Assembly: GCF_032884065.1 (NCBI RefSeq)
Contig: NC_088864.1
Span: 18,666,409-18,730,408 of the forward strand
Source: Artemia franciscana
Lineage: Eukaryota; Arthropoda; Branchiopoda; Anostraca; Artemiidae
Direction of reading: 5' to 3'
Length of the DNA stretch: 64,000 bases
Each line of letters opens with the position of its first letter. The stretch's first letter is position 1. Under the pieces are notes generated by a model, which was not told the origin of the DNA, did not search any database, and saw only the letters and a list, made by a program, of their open reading frames with translations. Position numbers and translations under genes: made by a program. Below are positions 1 through 11,590 of the stretch, one piece after another.

Positions 1-1639
1 AGTGTGTAGTTTATTTAAGTGGTAGCCCGCATGATCTGTAAGGTGATTTATGTTCTTTTTACCATCTTTAATGAAAATACGATTTTTTTCAATTCACTGA
101 TCAGGGCTATAATTCACATTTTAATCAGCTATTCCTTTTCTACAACACCCGCTCAAATACTAAACATTCTGGTTTGAAAAAAGTGTATCTTTCGTAGAGC
201 TATTTGAATAGTTTTGATAGAATCAGCTCAAAAGTAATCTATTAATTGTCAGGATAGGCTAAGCGCTCTTTTGATCAGAGAAGATTAAATTTGGAAAGAA
301 CCACATCCATTATTTATGCTGTTATAAACATACGCTTAAATCTAGCAATCTGATGGGAAAAAATGTCAAAAATCTTGCGTCTTTTTTTTACTACTAATCT
401 CATTTGACATTGGTCAAAACCTAGTTTGATCATGTGGTATATCGTAAACTGGCCGGAGTTCGGTTTTCTTTTCATACTACTGAAATACCTCAGTTCGTTG
501 TGCTTCCCAGTCACCAAAGTCCAATTCCGATATTCAAATATGACCCCTCCTTACACATCTTGCCCCTTTTCCTATATAGATCTTTGAAAGAAAATTCGCT
601 AAATGCGTTATACTTTTAGCTTAAATTATACTCAAAATCTGTTATTATCATCCCACACCGCCTCGTCATAAGAAAGTTAGCCAGGTAGTAGGCTGTTTAA
701 ATCAATAACTTGCAATATAAGTATTATTGGAGGAACCATAGTATATTCAAAACCACATCATTCCACTGATGTTTTTCAAGAATAAAGGAAGTAAGAAATA
801 CCCTCTCTGAAAACTAAAAGCACTTGTACGTATGGTATTCTGAGGGAAAAAAATTGAATTATCCAATCAGTTTTACGGTTAGGCAGTCAGGTTGGCTTTT
901 TGAGGGGTATTTCTGTTGTAAAACTGAAAAAAGAACAAGATTGCCCTCGCCCCCCTAGATTTTGAAAATAGTTGTTCTTTTATTAACATTGTAAATTGTT
1001 TCAGTTTATTTATAAGGTATTTTTTTTAATCTAGGGGGGGGGGGGAGCCCAAGGGGAATAGGAAGGCTTATATCTAAGGGGTAGAATTATAAGCATGGTA
1101 ATGAGAAAAAAAAACAATTCTGCAAATTAGGTTTTTTCCCAGTATTAATTTAATTATCAAGTTTTTTTATATACCTGTTGGAAATAACTATTTTAAACAC
1201 TTTGAGATTCAATTAGTCACAAAATACGGCAAATACGCATATAAGGCTATTATTTGCAAATTGTTAACACGTTTAACACGTTTCTTTTCTAGTCTTTGGT
1301 CAGTACCAGTTTTATATCGTAACCTTAATCAGTAAAACAAAAAAAAACAAAAACAAAAAAAAAATGAAGTTCACGAATAAACCAGTTTGTTTTGACATAT
1401 TTTGTCTGTAGAAGAAATTGAAAAGAGATTCTGTTCTCTATTTAGACCACTTTATTAAGGAAAAGAATTACATGATTGTTCACAAATTACCGATAAAGAA
1501 TTCTAAAAAGATGCTCCTGTTCTCTACTTTAAGCCTGCATTTAATTGTTTGTGGTGGTTAAAAAATCCAATGATGAGGATGATCAGTAAATAGTCCGAAA
1601 TCTCCCTCAAAGACAATCTTTTCAAAAAACTAACCATTA
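1..1639. other. AT-rich sequence with no gene recognised
   Basis: No coding exon, RNA gene or complete transposon could be supported here. Two short overlapping frames near 314-619 lack any family resemblance. A C-run at about 950-956 and a 12-base G-run at 1034-1045 belong to a short inverted repeat (CCCCCCTAGATT against AATCTAGGGGGG) with a ~66-bp loop. It could be a remnant of a small foldback element, but no target duplication was seen. Confidence 0.5.
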
Positions 1640-2225
1640 TTACTGTATTATTGGTGGAGTCACCCAATTGAGTTGAGACGGTGTCACAAAGGCCCATTGT
1701 CTTCTCACCCTACTCAAAAGAATTAATTTTCCCCATTCTGACCATCTTATCAGCTGTCGGGCAATATCTTCCTTACATATGTCCTCCAGGCTAAAATGCA
1801 GTGTATAAAATTCTTCCAACTGGTACCTTATCCCGACTGGGCATCCTTCTATCAGACGCCTTTTTGTTCCCACTGACATCTAAAATTTTTTGTAAACCGG
1901 GGAATCAGCTCCGCTTATGCGGATGAGATGATTCTGGAAATTACCAGTTGTTATAGCTTCAATGGCAATTCGTGTTTCAGATTTATTAAGTCGTAAAAGA
2001 TGTGTAACCAGTGTTTGCCTAAATTTCGAATATACTTCCTTATTTCTTTGTACATCATTTTTCTGGGACAATTTCGCTATACCCTCAGAGCTCCATCTTC
2101 TTATTCATGATCTCCAGCAAATGAAAGGAAGATTCCAGTCTGTAAGATGAGTGAATGCCCCAGCCTTATCTGCTTCACCGGCCAATTCATTACCTACGAT
2201 TGTAGAGAGGCTGGGAGTCCATACT
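1640..2225 (-). pseudogene. C-terminal RNase H and tail of an I/jockey-type non-LTR retroelement (decayed)
   Basis: One minus-strand frame runs through the whole interval and is broken by two stops, a TGA near 2110 and a TAG at 1880-1882. Its upstream part reads WTPSLSTIVGNELAGEADKA, close to the RNase H signature W-x-P-G-H-x-G-(I)-x-G-N-E-x-A-D-x-x-A-K-x-A. The catalytic-region His (PGH) has become PSL. Further on it reads ITTGNFQNHLIRI, then ADSP, then IEGCP, which matches the C-terminal pattern L-T-G-H-x-x-L-N-x-H-L-x-x-I, D-S-P, L-x-x-C-P of I/R1/jockey-group pol proteins. The reverse transcriptase part was not found upstream, so this is a 5'-truncated or fragmented copy. The family-level call rests on motif recognition only. 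An RNase H domain favours an I- or R1-like source. Confidence 0.62.
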
Positions 2226-3472
2226 AACAAATAAAGGTGGAAAATTTAATCTAAGACAGTAAGATTTTTAACCTTAAATGGATGTTTCGGCGTTCTTTAA
2301 GGGCTATCCTCAGCGAAAGCACATACATAAATAAAATAAGATTTATAATAATGTGTGATCATTAAACCCAAACTTCAGAACTGTAACAGCCCCAGAGTCA
2401 TTACTTCAATGAAGTTCAACCATGACTCTAGGTTCAATCTTAGAGTCCATATCAGGGTAATTGGATCTCCATTTGATGCTAATTTGTTCAATGCTTCGTA
2501 GTATTTCAACTCACTTCTTTATCTTCTGTTAATATTTTCATTCAATTGGCGCTTTTAACAAGTTTTCTTTTTGCATTTTTTTGCGATTATAAAAGTAGCA
2601 TAGTTAAGCGTTCATTTTGAGTGCTACAGTAGCTATTTAAATAAGAGAATGTTAATACGAAGAGCCCTGAACCACGCGTGTTGTTATCAATTAAGTTGCA
2701 TATATCTACTCTATATTTGGGTCAGTTTTTTACCTGCCAGTTCTATTCCAAACATTTCAGTCTGGAAGGTCTCCTTAAATGAAACTTATTGTGTCTTCAT
2801 TCTAACGGGGAATATTCTAGCATATAAGTAGTCCAGGTTCAGATTTTTCTGTAACAAAATGGCCATGTGTTTGAGCCAAACTTGGCCATATGATTCGGAT
2901 TAGTTAGCTGCTGTGATGCATCAACGCTACTGTGTTTGTTTGATGTCAGATTAGATTTGATTAATCATTTGATTAATTATTTCTATCATTGAAATGAAAT
3001 ATGAACCACTCCCAGCATGGCCTGTTGGACAAAAGACCCCCCCCCAAAAAAAAAAAATTTAACTCACTGGTGAGGATCTTAAACCAACGGACTCTGATTT
3101 TGCATGTGAGAAATGGTCACTGCAGGTACGGTCGCGTACCATCACATGATTTTTTTTCAGGTCAGTGATTGGCTGGGAGTTGCTACATTACCAATTATAT
3201 AGGTATATTTTGTTTATTCTGGACAGATAACGTAATTAAATATGTGATTCCGTAATGCAGCTAATATTGCGCCCCTTACAATGACTGATTGAGCCAATTT
3301 CGCTTTTTAGCCTTAGTAAGTGAAAAATGCCTAATTTTCACTTGTTTGTTAAACAACGGATTTGATTGGACAAAATAAGAACTAATTTTAAGACAACGCA
3401 AAATGAGAATTATAATAGTTTTTTTCTAATATTATTACCGTTTTAAATTTTCTTATGCGTGTAACATTTCAG
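2226..3472. other. Non-coding sequence upstream of the SR-like exon
   Basis: No exon could be recognised. It presumably includes intron of the plus-strand SR-like gene, because the exon at 3473 begins inside a codon and must be preceded by another exon. The sequence is AT-rich with short C/A homopolymer runs near 3039-3057. Confidence 0.4.
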
Positions 3473-3565
3473 GTCCAGGTCACCAGTTATGAGATACGAG
3501 GAGAACTACGGTCGAAGCCGTGGACGTGAAGCTAATATACCGCCCTATGAAAGAAGCCGTTACAG
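3473..3565 (+). CDS. Internal exon of an arginine/serine-rich (SR-like) protein gene
   Basis: A 93-nt exon is bounded by a polypyrimidine-AG acceptor (ACATTTCAG) and a GT donor (TACAG|GTCAGC). Read with one base completing a split codon, it encodes SRSPVMRYEENYGRSRGRE followed by ANIPPYERSRYR. This is an Arg/Ser/Tyr-rich low-complexity segment typical of the C-terminal RS tails of splicing regulators and other mRNA-binding proteins. The other two frames meet stops or give no RS composition. The exon ends with AG of a split codon that is completed exactly by the terminal exon at 6322, where the RS repeat continues. Any RRM or other defining domain lies in exons upstream of those I can see, so the family member cannot be named. 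The alternative is a non-splicing protein with an RS tail. The product is probably nuclear, by inference from the RS composition. Confidence 0.68.
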
Positions 3566-6321
3566 GTCAGCACATTATTCATTCATTCATTCAAACCATC
3601 GACTTCATGTAAACAAAAAATTGTCAAACGAAAGCAAAGAATGACTTTGATGCTTGAAACGCACTGAAATTATTTCTCTTACGCGGATTCATAATAGCTT
3701 GGGAGTTGACTATTCACGAGTTTGCCTAACTTTAGCCGTGACTGCAAACAGCAGTACATGGTGACATGGAGGTGTGGCGGCCCTCGAGGAAATTATAGCC
3801 TAGTAAATGTCACAGCTTTGCATTGTGTTTTTATTAGGGGATTAGTTAAAAGAAAACTTTCTACAAACGAAGTTTTTTCAGATAAAAGTAAAAAGTTTGA
3901 TCAGTCAGGATTATGGGAAGGGTACCGGCTGCCTATTTTTTAATTTATTTTGCTCAACAGGCTCATAGGCTAGAATATAGACTAGTACTTAAACTGCCTT
4001 TTTTATAAGTTAAACTACCTTATTATAAGTCATTTATAATAAGTAAAAGTATAAAAATTAAGAAATAACTGAACAAACATAAATCTTCCCAAATCAGGTG
4101 GATCGCCGTGTCGTGGATCTGCCACTAATGGTGACACTGTAAGACTGTCAGTGGTGTAGAATTTCCCGTTTCATGGTTAGCTTTTTGCTATCAGGCTGAA
4201 CCAATTTTTTTTTTCGTTTTTGTAAGTTTTTTAAACCAGCAAACTGCTCAAGCTGTTCCTTCTGTTGTATGTGCTAAAAAAAAAATGTATTTCTTCGTAA
4301 TGTGCTTTGTTCAAGCAGATGATATTAATAAACATCAGTCAACGCTGATTTTACAACAGCGTTGACGTATGCACCTTTACTTTATCGAGATCATTTTTCT
4401 AAAATTTTTTAATATTGTTTATGCTCTCCATTTGAAATATAACCTGTTTCAACTTTTCTAGTGTAATTTTGTCGACATTGAAGACAAGTAAAAATATGTT
4501 CAGTCAAACTTTACCAAGGTTCTCTTAAAGTAGCATCCATGCCTTGATAGTATGGCTGACTGAGTACATTCTGAGAGAAAAACGTGAAATCAAGAGTTGT
4601 GAGTAAAGGTCGAAAAAATAATACTAGATTTCTAATTTCTTAGACCTTGAAGAAATTCCAGAAATTGGTGACAGTTTCTTAAAGGAAGACAAATACATGA
4701 AATAAAAGGTTTTTGAAGTAACCCTAACTATTTTATATTAAATTGAATTAAATTATATTAATAACCAGTCTTACAATCAACAGAAAAAGAAGGTGAAAGA
4801 ACAAAAAAGATAGAAAAGCAGAAAAGCAAACACAATAACTTCCAGAAACTATAGTAGGCTGAAAATTCTCGTTTTTTCTTACCTGTTAGAATAACCTCCT
4901 TAACTGTAACAAGGGTGCATCTAGGATTTTGTTCTTGCGGGGGGGGGGGGGGGTTACAATGGAACTTTGAAAAACGAATCAAAAATTCGTTTATATGCAT
5001 TTTTGTTAGGTTTTTACGAGTCGCACAAAAATTTCGAGGGGTTCAAATTCAATTTCTCTCTCCTGGATACGGCCTTGAAATGTACCCAAAGTCTCAGCAA
5101 TATCTGTTAACAAAAATTGTGACATTTTGTGACTTGGGATGAAAAACATTTTACTCAATAAGAAACCAAAATTTTGGAGATCTTGAACCATTTTGTAATT
5201 TTTTTTTTTCAAATAGGCTATGCAGGGACTACCTACGACATGTTAAAAGTCATCGACATATTAAAAGTCATGTTAAAAGTCCTAATTAAAATGTCATCCC
5301 CTTTTTAAGAGCAGACTATCTTAAGAATAATCTAAGCCTTGTATTTATTTTCACTATCGTTAACTGCCGATGAAAAAATTCACCTGTTACAGGCTCAATA
5401 ATTGGACTGTGGGGGAGGTTCGAAAACGAGTGGTCAAACCCTTCAGTCCCGCTCTTTTCTTTGTGATGAGATTTCGATCTGTAGGATAATTTCGCTCTCA
5501 GTTCCCGGATAGATGGCATTTGTGATAAATGTTTAAAAAATACTGTAGGGATATGTTTTTCATTTCGGGCACTATAATCTTCAAAAAGGGAGACAGAAAC
5601 AACAAATGCCCTTTGATTTTGTAATTATGCTCTAGCCGAAAAGTAAAATAAAAATTTGTTTAAAATAAACAGAGCTTTTTGTTTATGCCCTGATCTAGGA
5701 ATAGTATGTGATCTAGTCGAGAGAGAATGTATCAGGTTTGTCTATGTGCAAAAAAAAAATAATGCGTAATTGATTTTGATCTTCTGTTCCAGTTGATATA
5801 TCCTCAAGATAATCTTTTTTCGCAAATGATATAACCCATGGTTGTCAATTGTTAAGAATGCAATTGGGGAATGCTTTGGATCCATGCTCTCTTTCAATAT
5901 TTTGAAGTATTTTGCGATTTTTCTTGCAATCTTCAATATAGATAGCCTATTATTTCTTCGTTTGTTAAGGTTTTTTCATATTTTTTTATTTCCTATCCCC
6001 CAAGCCTGTTTGACATTGATACGTTTCTGTTTGCTATTTTACAATTTATGTTGGATAAATGTTTTTTTTATAGTCTATTTGACAATTTTCTTCTTCTAGT
6101 GTCATATTCTACAGGAGTAAAATCTCGAACAAATCTTAGAAATGATTTCGCAAGCCTATTCATAGCTGATAGCGATTGCTTATTTCTTTATTTCTAATCG
6201 CCTAATCCTTAATCCTATTTGACAATGCCTGGATCTTTATCTATATTTAACAATTTCTAAAATGTAATTATTTGAAATATTATGTTACGGGCTATTTTAT
6301 AATATTGCCTTTTTTTTTCAG
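3566..6321 (+). other. Intron between the last two exons of the SR-like gene
   Basis: A 2,756-bp intron, GT at its start and a T9-CAG acceptor at its end. It contains a minus-oriented copy of a dispersed repeat (4905-5075) and a short array of about three ~18-bp units of the form GACATGTTAAAAGTCAT at 5227-5281. No other exon was recognised inside it. Confidence 0.6.
4905..5075 (-). repeat. Dispersed repeat 'A', copy 1 (minus orientation)
   Basis: On the minus strand this matches the copies at 6817 and 14312. Shared blocks include the 'CCCCTCGAAAT...CGACTCGTAAAAAC' segment, an AATTTTTGAT segment, a poly-C run (here 4937-4953 as G on the plus strand) and 'AAATCCT...GCATCCTTG'. It carries no coding capacity and no clear ends. 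The poly-C tract varies in length between copies. Confidence 0.6.
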
Positions 6322-6352
6322 GAGCAGATCACGATCACTATACAGGGACTAA
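6322..6352 (+). CDS. Terminal coding exon of the SR-like protein gene
   Basis: The acceptor is TTTTTTTTTCAG. The exon starts with G, which completes the AG left by the exon at 3473-3565 to give AGG (Arg). It then reads SRSRSLYRD and stops at TAA (6350-6352). The SRSRS dipeptide run and the perfect phase match are the main evidence that both exons are real. The 3' untranslated region follows. Its end is uncertain, since no canonical AATAAA was found close by and the T-rich ORF at 6364-6645 is simply 3'UTR sequence. The gene converges with the minus-strand Rab3-GEF gene, whose stop codon is about 6.4 kb away. Confidence 0.68.
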
Positions 6353-6816
6353 GAAGCCATGCTTTGATTTTCTTCCTTTCTCTTTTGTTTTATTTTACTT
6401 TTTTCTTCAATCTAATTTTCTCTAATTGGACTCATTTTTTCAATTTAATAATAATGATGTCTATTATTGTTTTCTGCTTCTTCCTTTGTAATATATTTGA
6501 ATTTAAATTTTACTGTTTTCACTTTTTGCCTTTGGTGAAACACTCCACAATACTACTGTCTAGTGTCAGGTTTTACGTATTTGTTGTCACATTTCTTCGC
6601 TTTCCATCAGTCCCGTCACCTATTGCTTCAGAATTGAAGGAGTAAACTAGACAAGTGTTTTGTCATCCCGTAAGGTCCTCATTTTTAAAGTTCCTCCGCA
6701 GGGGAAAGATATACTTAGATGCTCTGGTTGGACCCAACCCTTATTCCTGAAAGATGCTTTGGTGTAGGAGCACTGTCTCTACATCCAGTGACCCCACTAG
6801 CTCAGTGAAAAAGGGT

Positions 6817-7095
6817 TGTGCATTCCTATGATAGCTTCAGAACAAGTTGTATTGCAAGCAAGGTCGTATTCAGGAGGCAAGTTACGGGGTTTGAATTCCC
6901 CCCTCGAAATTGTTGTCCGACTCGTAAAAACGTAATAAAATTGCATATAAACCAATTTTTGATGTGTTTTATTGTACCACCCCCCCCCTCCCCTGAACAA
7001 AAATCCTGAGTGCGTCCTTGATTGGAAGATAGACATAAATATTAAAAAATCACTCAAAGGTACTTTATGATTGCCGATTTTCAATTTTAGTCCCA
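6817..7095 (+). repeat. Dispersed repeat 'A', copy 2
   Basis: About 280 bp nearly colinear with 14312-14580: both begin GTTGTGCATTCCTATGATAG and end with GGTACTTTATGATTGCC. The two copies differ by substitutions and by the length of the central poly-C run. Both lie on the plus strand and a third copy is inverted at 4905. No terminal inverted repeats or coding frame were seen. The element type is unknown. Confidence 0.7.
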
Positions 7096-7465
7096 AAATC
7101 TTCGTTTGCCAAATTTAGTGTTTCCGTTTTCTATCTTTTGTAAAACACAAGAAACATTATTGCAGAATTTTTTTTGATATTGGAATAGAAAAATAATTAT
7201 GTCAAAACTTAGTATTTCCTCACCTGCTGTCAGGTGTCAGTATTGTCCATTCATTACTTCACCGTCCAAAGGTTAATCCGAGTACAAGTCTTTTGTCAAC
7301 ACTTAAGGCTCTGGGACAGTTGGAAATGGATACTTCTATCAGTTTTCAAAGCAAAGTAATTGTGTATTCTTTTGGTGTTTACTCGTAACTATTATTTTTA
7401 TTTCTTGGGTTGTCAGTCTTCGTTTTTTAGGAGGTTTTTAGTCTCGATTTATTTACTTTTTTCCT

Positions 7466-7580
7466 TTCTAAAAAAGTTTTTTCGGATGAAAGTAAAGAGC
7501 AAAATTAGAACTTAAAACAAACAGAAATTATGTGTATGGGCATCAGGGCTATTGCCCTTCCAGACTCTTAACACTAAGGT
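7466..7580 (+). repeat. Diverged relative of the hairpin-family arm sequence
   Basis: The segment GATGAAAGTAAAGAGCAAAA, then TTAGAACTTAAAACAAACAG and AAATTATGTGTATGGGCATC, resembles the conserved arm of the hairpin-ended family (GAAAGTAAGGAGCGACATTA, AAACTTAAAACGAACAG, AAATTACTCCGTATATG). No matching second arm is obvious, so this is an old, truncated copy or an independent relative. Confidence 0.45.
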
Positions 7581-7784
7581 ATGATTCTTTCCACGAACGG
7601 TTCACTAACGAATGCTTCAACACAAGGGCAAGGGGATAAAATAATGTTCTTCACAGTGCCTCAAGAGTAGATGGGCTCATTGATTCACATTTGCACAAAA
7701 ATAAGCTTAGAAAATACTGTCGTTTTGTAATTAACGTAAAACTAAAGTGTTTATTATATTAAATACACATATGTTCCTCGAACT

Positions 7785-8175
7785 ACTGCTTCTAACAACT
7801 TAGAGCAGCACCAAGCCGCCTGATGCCAACACAGCTACTCACGCTCCTCTCCCATCCGAATCTATTCAAAGCCTTCTTCTTTACAACCTCCCAGGAAGCT
7901 CCCATTTACCTTAAATCTTTCTTTACGACATCCTCCCATCCAACTGCGGACAACCTGCTTTCTGTTTAGCCTTGACGGTTGGCCAAAAAGGACAACCTTC
8001 GGCAATCTTGTCATCCTTAATCCGCAGAACGTGCCCTAGCCATCTCAACCTTTCTCTCATTATAGACTTAGAAAGCGGGATTGAACCACACTTTTTGTGC
8101 AGCCTACTGTTTGAAATAGAGTTTTTTCAGCCGGGTATGCTCCTCGAAAGTAGTTATAAACTCCTTAAAAGATGA
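7785..8175 (-). pseudogene. Decayed 3' end of an RTE-like non-LTR retroelement
   Basis: The minus strand resembles the better preserved element at 59026-59379. Shared blocks are the 'LRWLGH' region that follows the reverse transcriptase in many RTE/CR1-type pol proteins (plus strand GCCATCTCAACCTTTCTCTC), a K-R-K-A-G-like segment, and a 'W-E-x-x-K' segment. Stops and frameshifts interrupt every frame. It is a 5'-truncated dead copy lying between the convergent host genes. Confidence 0.6.
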
Positions 8176-9259
8176 TTTTCGTTTAGGGGAAGAAGGCACA
8201 CCCAACGATTTTTACACTTTCTAGAATAATAGACTTTGGGGTATGACCCAGCATTTCAGTCACCTAAATAAATACCAGTTAAATGTTAATATTATATTTG
8301 TAAATGCAATTTAATATGAAAATTCTCCCATAAACACGGTTGTATGTGCAAAATCCCATGGATGATGTGCAAAATATTGTCAATAAGAGAAGAAGAGGAA
8401 TTAGATACTCAACTCAGAAAAAGATATATGAGTTTGTACCGTAAGATAAATTATATTAAAAAAAAATGCAGGACATGCTTTTCAACTCCTTGTTGGCTAG
8501 ATGGGAGACTTTCCATTAAATTAGGATTGAAGTCATCAAGAGTCATAAACAGCGTTCGAGAATTCGACATTATACTTCAAATATTGTGTAGTTTACTTTT
8601 GTACATTGATAGATGACAGAGATTGATATACCACCGCAATTACTGATTATTCAATTCTGGGCATAGAACATTCAACAACTTTGCTCTCAAAACCGTTTCG
8701 GTATTTAGGAATCAGAATTCCTGTTCTCACCATAATCGATTTTTGTCGAGTTCTATTTACACAAGAAATTAGGTCTTACCAATATTAATTCAACTTGCAG
8801 AACATTCATCCAAAAAGGCTTAACCATACCCCAAAGATATTTGTACCTGATTCCTGAAGAAAATTTTTTTTGCACCCTATCCGCTCCTCGATCCGCGGGA
8901 GTTCTGAAACGATGTTATTCGTGTACTAAGATTTATTCATGAGAGAATAAACATTGTTTGTAGAGACAAGTAAAAGAGTGTGAATTTTATTCTTATCGTG
9001 AGCTATAAGTGCTTGAAATAGACGATTGGACTTTTTCATCAAATTTCTCTAGTTTAGATGTCTATTGCGTTATCAACTTTTGTTCTTATGCCAAGGTCTG
9101 TCTCCCGTTGGTATACCCTTTGTCTCCCCTTGGTAGAACAAAAAGCCCGAAAGAAATAGTAGCCTCTCCTGCCTTTTCTCACTAACTAAAAAGCTCTTAA
9201 AGATCAAACCAAGCATGTGATTTCTCACTGACAACTTTAAAATACTCTGCATGAAGCTA
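8176..9259. other. Intergenic sequence with no gene recognised
   Basis: A 90-codon open frame at 8344-8616 encodes a Lys/Arg-rich protein with no recognisable domain. It lies in low-complexity sequence and shows no splice or promoter context. Nothing else could be supported before the Helitron begins. Confidence 0.4.
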
Positions 9260-9392
9260 TCTATATATATAAAAATAAGTTGTCTGTGGATATGTCTGTC
9301 AGGTGACGTCATGTTTGTGTGTTGACTGACGTCATGAAGTTAGTTGTCGTCATTTTTGTTATGACGGTGACGTCATTAAAGATATTTAAGAC

Positions 9393-11256
9393 ATGCGTTC
9401 ACGTAGAAATCTATTAATGTTTAACTTTAAAATGACTGATGAACTTACAATGGCAACAGCCGAGGAAGATGCTCAAAGAGTCTATGCCAAAAAACTTGCT
9501 GCTGATAGAGAAAGTCAGAAAAGAAAGCGTGCCGAGGAATCCAAAGAACAGCAAGGAAACAGGCTTGAGGCTGATAGAGAAAGAAAGAACAGAAAGCGTG
9601 CCGAGGAACTACCAGAGCAACGCGAAAAACTTCCTCTATTGGCTGCACCACCAGAGCCATTGAAGACTTTCCTTACTGGAACTACGTCAGAATCTAAGCG
9701 TTTTTTGTCACAAATCAGAAAATATAACTCATGTTTCCAAATGACGTCGTTTGGGGCCCAAATCGAAAATCCAGATCAATTTATGTCTACTTTCAAAGTA
9801 AAAGGGCAAATTTATCATAGAGCAGGGTCCCTTCTACCATTCTCAGGCGAGAATCATAAATTTTTACAATTGTACTTCATCAGTGATAGAAATTCTGAAT
9901 TGAATGCACGTTGCGAAATTTCTCCCAACGTTGAAAGGGCAATCGTTTCCCAATTGCAACATCTTTTCCACGAAAATAATAATTTAGTGCGTCTGTTCAA
10001 AACAGCCATCGATTTGATGCCTACTGATACGCATAAAATTGTTATTTCCGCTGACAAAACGCCTCCTGGCCAACATGTGCGTAGATACAATGCTCCAACT
10101 ATCGACGAAGTGGCAATCGTTATGGTCGGTGATCAGTTTTTACCTCGAGATATTATTCTTCATAAATGAAACGCTCAGTTGTTAAGAATTGCTGAAACTC
10201 ATCGATGCTACGATGCCCTACAATATCCTATCATTTTTTGGGATGGAGCCGACGGCTATCACTTTAATATTAAATTGATGAATCCAGCCACTAACAAAGA
10301 AATGAATAAGAAATGCAGTGCAATGCATTATTATTCCTATAGACTAATGATTCGGCAGGATGAAGAAAATTATATTTTAAAATGCCGTGAATTGTTTCAC
10401 CAATTCGTCGTTGATATGTATGCTAAAATTGAATCAGAACGTTTGCTATATATCCGCCTGAATCAGACCAAGCTCCGCTCTGAACAGTACATTCATTTGT
10501 GGGATGCAGTTATAAATGACGGTAATACCACAAACGTTGGAAGATTAACAATTTTACCTTCGTCATATGCTGGCAGTCCCCGTCATATGCATGAATATGC
10601 TCAAGATGCTATTGCGTATGTTCGTCTCTATGGTCGTCCAGATTTATTTATTACATTTACATGAGCGATTCTCGCACCCAAAAATATAGACGTCCACGAA
10701 ATCAACAATATTGTTTTGACCAAGATTCGAGACCAGGCAGTCCTTTACAAGTCAGTCGACACAGTTTTGGAACCAAATGAAGCGGTTAATTATCCATCTG
10801 AATTTTTAAATTCCGTGGATCTTTCAGGGTTTCCACCACACGTGCTACAACTAAAAATAGGCGTACCAATAATACTTTTAAGAAATATCAACCCACCAAA
10901 GCTTTGCAATGGCACGCGACTTGCCGTAAAAAAAACAATGGAAAACCTAATTGAGGCCAAAATCTTGACAGGGCCTTTTGAGGGTGAGGCTGTTCTTATT
11001 TCCCATGATTCCAACGGATCTGCCTTTTCAATTTAAAAGATTGCAATTCCCAATTCGATTAGCATTTGCAATCACCATTAACAAAGCTCAAGGTCAATCA
11101 TTAGAAAAATGTGGTATAGATCTTAATACTGATTGTTTTTCCCATGGACAATTGTACGTTGCATGTTCGAGTGTCGGTAAACCTGACAATGTATTTATAT
11201 GCAGCGACAAATGGACAGCGAAGAATGTTGTATATTCGCAAGTTTTACGCAGTTAA
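9393..11256 (+). pseudogene. Broken Helitron Rep/Pif1-like helicase gene with core deletion
   Basis: The first 258 codons contain two ~22-residue tandem repeats (AADRESQKRKRAEE and EADRERKNRKRAEE), then a Helitron-like N domain (FQMTSFGAQ, TFKVKGQIYHRAGSLLP). A TGA at 10167-10169 replaces a probable Arg codon (LHK-stop-NAQLLRIAETHR). The same frame continues as YPIIFWDGADGYHF and ends at RPDLFITFT, just before the CNP motif of the Rep domain. At 10662-10664 a TGA marks a deletion junction. The frame resumes as AILAPKNIDVHEIN, a late Pif1-type helicase segment. The HUH nuclease, the catalytic tyrosines and helicase motifs I to about III are therefore missing. A frameshift near 11005 precedes the conserved helicase end LAFAITINKAQGQSLEKCGI. 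The product would have driven rolling-circle transposition. This copy cannot. Confidence 0.85.
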
Positions 11257-11265
11257 TTTGTATTG

Positions 11266-11290
11266 TATCTATCTATCTATCTATCTATAT
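11266..11290. repeat. (CTAT)n microsatellite at the Helitron junction
   Basis: Five to six CTAT units lie exactly where the first Helitron's gene ends and a second TCTATATAAAAC Helitron-like 5' terminus begins (11284). The tract may have grown from the TCTATATA terminus itself. Confidence 0.7.
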
Positions 11291-11554
11291 AAAACGAGTT
11301 GTGTGTATGCATGTTTGTTTGTTTGTAAAAAGAGCGTTTGCATATGACGTCATTATTAGTACATACGGCTTTGTATATGCACAGACAATGGGAAAGCCAA
11401 GAATGTTGTATATTCGCAATTTTTACGTAGTTTGAAACACATATATAAATCTATCTATATTCACAGGTGGGACACAGGGACACAACTACAATGGCGCGTA
11501 ACGACTTACGCGCGCGGGGGGGCTTTGGGGGGGCCAAGCGCCCCACCAACTAGG

Positions 11555-11590
11555 TGTTGGGGTGGCGCGAAGCGCCACCCCAACAGCTAG
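11555..11590 (+). terminator. Helitron 3' hairpin and CTAG terminus
   Basis: TGTTGGGGTGGCGC pairs perfectly with GCGCCACCCCAACA across a GAA loop and is followed by GCTAG. In Helitrons the 3' hairpin acts as the termination signal for rolling-circle transfer. A partial duplicate of the GC-rich tail, including a second CTAG, lies just upstream at about 11521-11554. Confidence 0.85.

Larger units (their letters stand above)
9260..11590 (+). mobile_element. Helitron, internally deleted, with both termini
   Basis: The element begins TCTATATATATAAAAATAAG after an A (9259), the canonical 5'-TC start. It ends in CTAG at 11587-11590 followed by T, matching the CTRR terminus and A|T insertion rule. 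A perfect 14-bp stem with a GAA loop (11555-11585) sits two bases before the CTAG, as expected for the Helitron 3' hairpin. Inside are the remains of one Rep/helicase reading frame (9393-11256) with the catalytic core deleted. A second Helitron-like 5' end occurs at 11284, so the 3' 307 bp look like a separate short element joined to the first. The element lies between the two host genes and is now non-autonomous. Confidence 0.88.

Noticed and set aside
6364..6645. 93-codon Phe/Leu-rich frame that looks like a membrane protein
   Set aside because: It lies directly after the SR-like stop codon in T-rich 3'UTR sequence. T-rich DNA gives Phe/Leu by composition alone, and no start context or homologue was recognised.
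8344..8616. 90-codon Lys-rich plus-strand frame
   Set aside because: No recognisable domain, AT-rich context, no transcript-like context. Chance open frame is the likelier reading.
9445..10090. Minus-strand frames over the Helitron gene
   Set aside because: They are shadows of the Rep/helicase frame on the other strand and have no motif of their own.
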